From the NCBI GenBank assembly GCA_910589075.1, contig CAJUSK010000034.1, forward strand, positions 62,001 to 126,000: 64,000 nt of DNA, written 5' to 3'. Numbering within the stretch: position 1 is the stretch's first letter; the number at the start of each line of letters is the position of its first letter. Positions 63,038 to 64,000 of this stretch are shown here, in pieces. The notes beneath the pieces were generated by a model. It ran no database searches and was not told the DNA's origin. It was given only the letters and a program-made list of their open reading frames with translations. Both the position numbers and the translations under genes were made by a program. The DNA is from an uncultured Lachnospiraceae bacterium. GTDB taxonomy: Bacteria; Bacillota; Clostridia; Lachnospirales; Lachnospiraceae.

Positions 63038-64000
63038 TTGTTAGAGATAAAGACGAACGATGCTGAATCTGCAGCCAAAATTATTGTAGTCGGTGTTGGC
63101 GGTGCAGGTAATAATGCTGTAAATAGAATGATTGATGAAAGTATTGATGGTGTGGATTTTATCGGTATCAATACGGACAAGCAGGCATTACAGCTCTGTA
63201 AAGCTCCCAGGTTGTTGCAGATCGGGGAGAAACTGACAAAGGGCTTAGGTGCAGGCGCCAAACCCGAAGTTGGTGAGAAAGCGGCCGAAGAAAACATAGA
63301 AGAGATTACAGAAGCGCTGAAAGGCGCGGATATGGTATTTGTTACATGTGGTATGGGAGGCGGAACCGGAACCGGCGCCGCGCCCGTGATTGCCGGGATT
63401 TCCAAACAAATGGGCATCCTGACAGTGGGGGTTGTTACCAAACCCTTTCGATTTGAAGCAAAAGCCCGTATGGTAAATGCCATCGGAGGCATTGAAAAGC
63501 TGAAATCAAATGTGGATACGCTGATTGTCATTCCCAATGACAAACTGCTTGAGATTGTGGACAGACGGACAACCATGCCGGATGCTCTGAAAAAGGCGGA
63601 CGAGGTATTGCAGCAGGCGGTTCAGGGGATTACGGACCTGATTAACCTTCCGGCGATTATCAACCTGGATTTTGCAGATGTACAGACTGTTATGAAGGAC
63701 AAGGGCATCGCCCATATCGGTATCGGTTCCGGCAAGGGCGACGACAAAGCGGCAGATGCGGTTAAGATGGCCGTGGAAAGCCCTCTGCTGGAGACAACCA
63801 TTTCCGGCGCCAGCCATGTGATTATCAATGTTTCCGGTGATATTACCCTGGCGGATGCGGCAGATGCGGCAGACTATGTACAGGGTCTGGCAGGAGACGA
63901 GGTAAATATTATCTTTGGTGCCATGTATGACGAGACGGCGACAGACAGTTGTGCCATTACAGTCATTGCCACAGGTCTGGAGGCTGGCAGTGGCAGTGTA
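63038..64000 (+). CDS. ftsZ: Cell division protein FtsZ, 3' end cut by window
   Basis: FtsZ is the tubulin-like GTPase that forms the division ring. Translation from 63038 gives 321 residues before the window ends. They include VVGVGGAGNNAVNRM, INTDKQAL, the tubulin loop MGGGTGTGAAPVIAG, LIVIPNDKLLEI and the T7 region NLDFADVQTVM. The start is TTG 63038 with AAGGAGG upstream. The missing part is the C-terminal tail that binds FtsA and SepF. Confidence 0.97.
   Translation, partial: MLEIKTNDAESAAKIIVVGVGGAGNNAVNRMIDESIDGVDFIGINTDKQALQLCKAPRLLQIGEKLTKGLGAGAKPEVGEKAAEENIEEITEALKGADMVFVTCGMGGGTGTGAAPVIAGISKQMGILTVGVVTKPFRFEAKARMVNAIGGIEKLKSNVDTLIVIPNDKLLEIVDRRTTMPDALKKADEVLQQAVQGITDLINLPAIINLDFADVQTVMKDKGIAHIGIGSGKGDDKAADAVKMAVESPLLETTISGASHVIINVSGDITLADAADAADYVQGLAGDEVNIIFGAMYDETATDSCAITVIATGLEAGSGSV

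Noticed and set aside
1..64000. CRISPR arrays, insertion sequences, prophage or integrase genes
   Set aside because: No regularly spaced repeats, transposase or phage-type genes were seen on either strand.

Overview
The window looks like chromosomal DNA of a Gram-positive clostridium, most probably a Lachnospiraceae-type Firmicute. The grounds are a PolC-type replicative polymerase, an mraZ-led division and cell-wall cluster of clostridial order, FtsL/FtsQ(DivIB)/MraY proteins of Firmicute type, AGGAGG-like ribosome binding sites, vegetative (sigma-A type) promoters with 17-bp spacers, and frequent TTG and GTG starts (rseP, cheR, ftsW, ftsZ; rpsO, rsmH, both PBPs, murA). The family assignment is inferred from gene order and protein style, not from a search. 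Every supported gene lies on the + strand, and coding density is high. No insertion sequence, prophage or CRISPR array was seen.

Layout. (1) 1-5525: end of a bactofilin gene, then pyrH-frr-uppS-cdsA-dxr-rseP, a housekeeping run for UMP kinase, ribosome recycling, undecaprenyl and phospholipid precursors, the MEP isoprenoid pathway and a site-2 protease. (2) 5539-13362: a PP2C-type phosphatase and a membrane Ser/Thr kinase as a pair, then ispG and polC. (3) 13403-13594: a lone tRNA-Glu(CTC) with its own promoter and terminator. (4) 13734-26906: a signalling block with two response regulators carrying HD-GYP domains (one with a damaged active site), a soluble PAS histidine kinase, cheR, cheB, cheY, cheA, cheW, one MCP almost without an extracellular domain, a free Hpt protein and a two-receiver hybrid kinase. 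No flagellar or pilus gene is present. (5) 27116-29129: a MotA/ExbB-like and a MotB/OmpA-like gene with their own promoter and a leader hairpin, resembling the ZorA/ZorB stator pair but without any nuclease or helicase partner. (6) 29145-38086: the rimP-nusA-ylxR-ylxQ-infB-rbfA-nrnA-truB-ribF translation and RNA operon. NusA carries an acidic tail of 13-residue repeats.

(7) 38214-44193: a Na/phosphate symporter with a PhoU-like tail, a LytTR/AgrC-like two-component system ending in a run of nine G, a VOC-fold protein, a small His/Cys-containing protein and an SH3-NlpC/P60 cell-wall hydrolase. (8) 44262-49116: rpsO, pnp and thrS with structured leaders and terminators. (9) 49322-64000: a D-Ala-D-Ala carboxypeptidase, then the division and cell-wall cluster mraZ-rsmH-ftsL-pbp-pbp-mraY-murD-ftsW-murA-ftsQ-ftsZ, with ftsZ cut by the window end. 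Upstream of mraZ lie four GTGG repeats in 10-bp register, the hallmark of MraZ autoregulation, and further upstream a WalR-like box.

The most interesting part is regions 4 and 5. A complete chemosensory phosphorelay is mixed with c-di-GMP-phosphodiesterase-type outputs and sits next to an ion-driven stator-like pair, yet no motility apparatus is visible. This points to a chemosensory pathway that may control something other than swimming.
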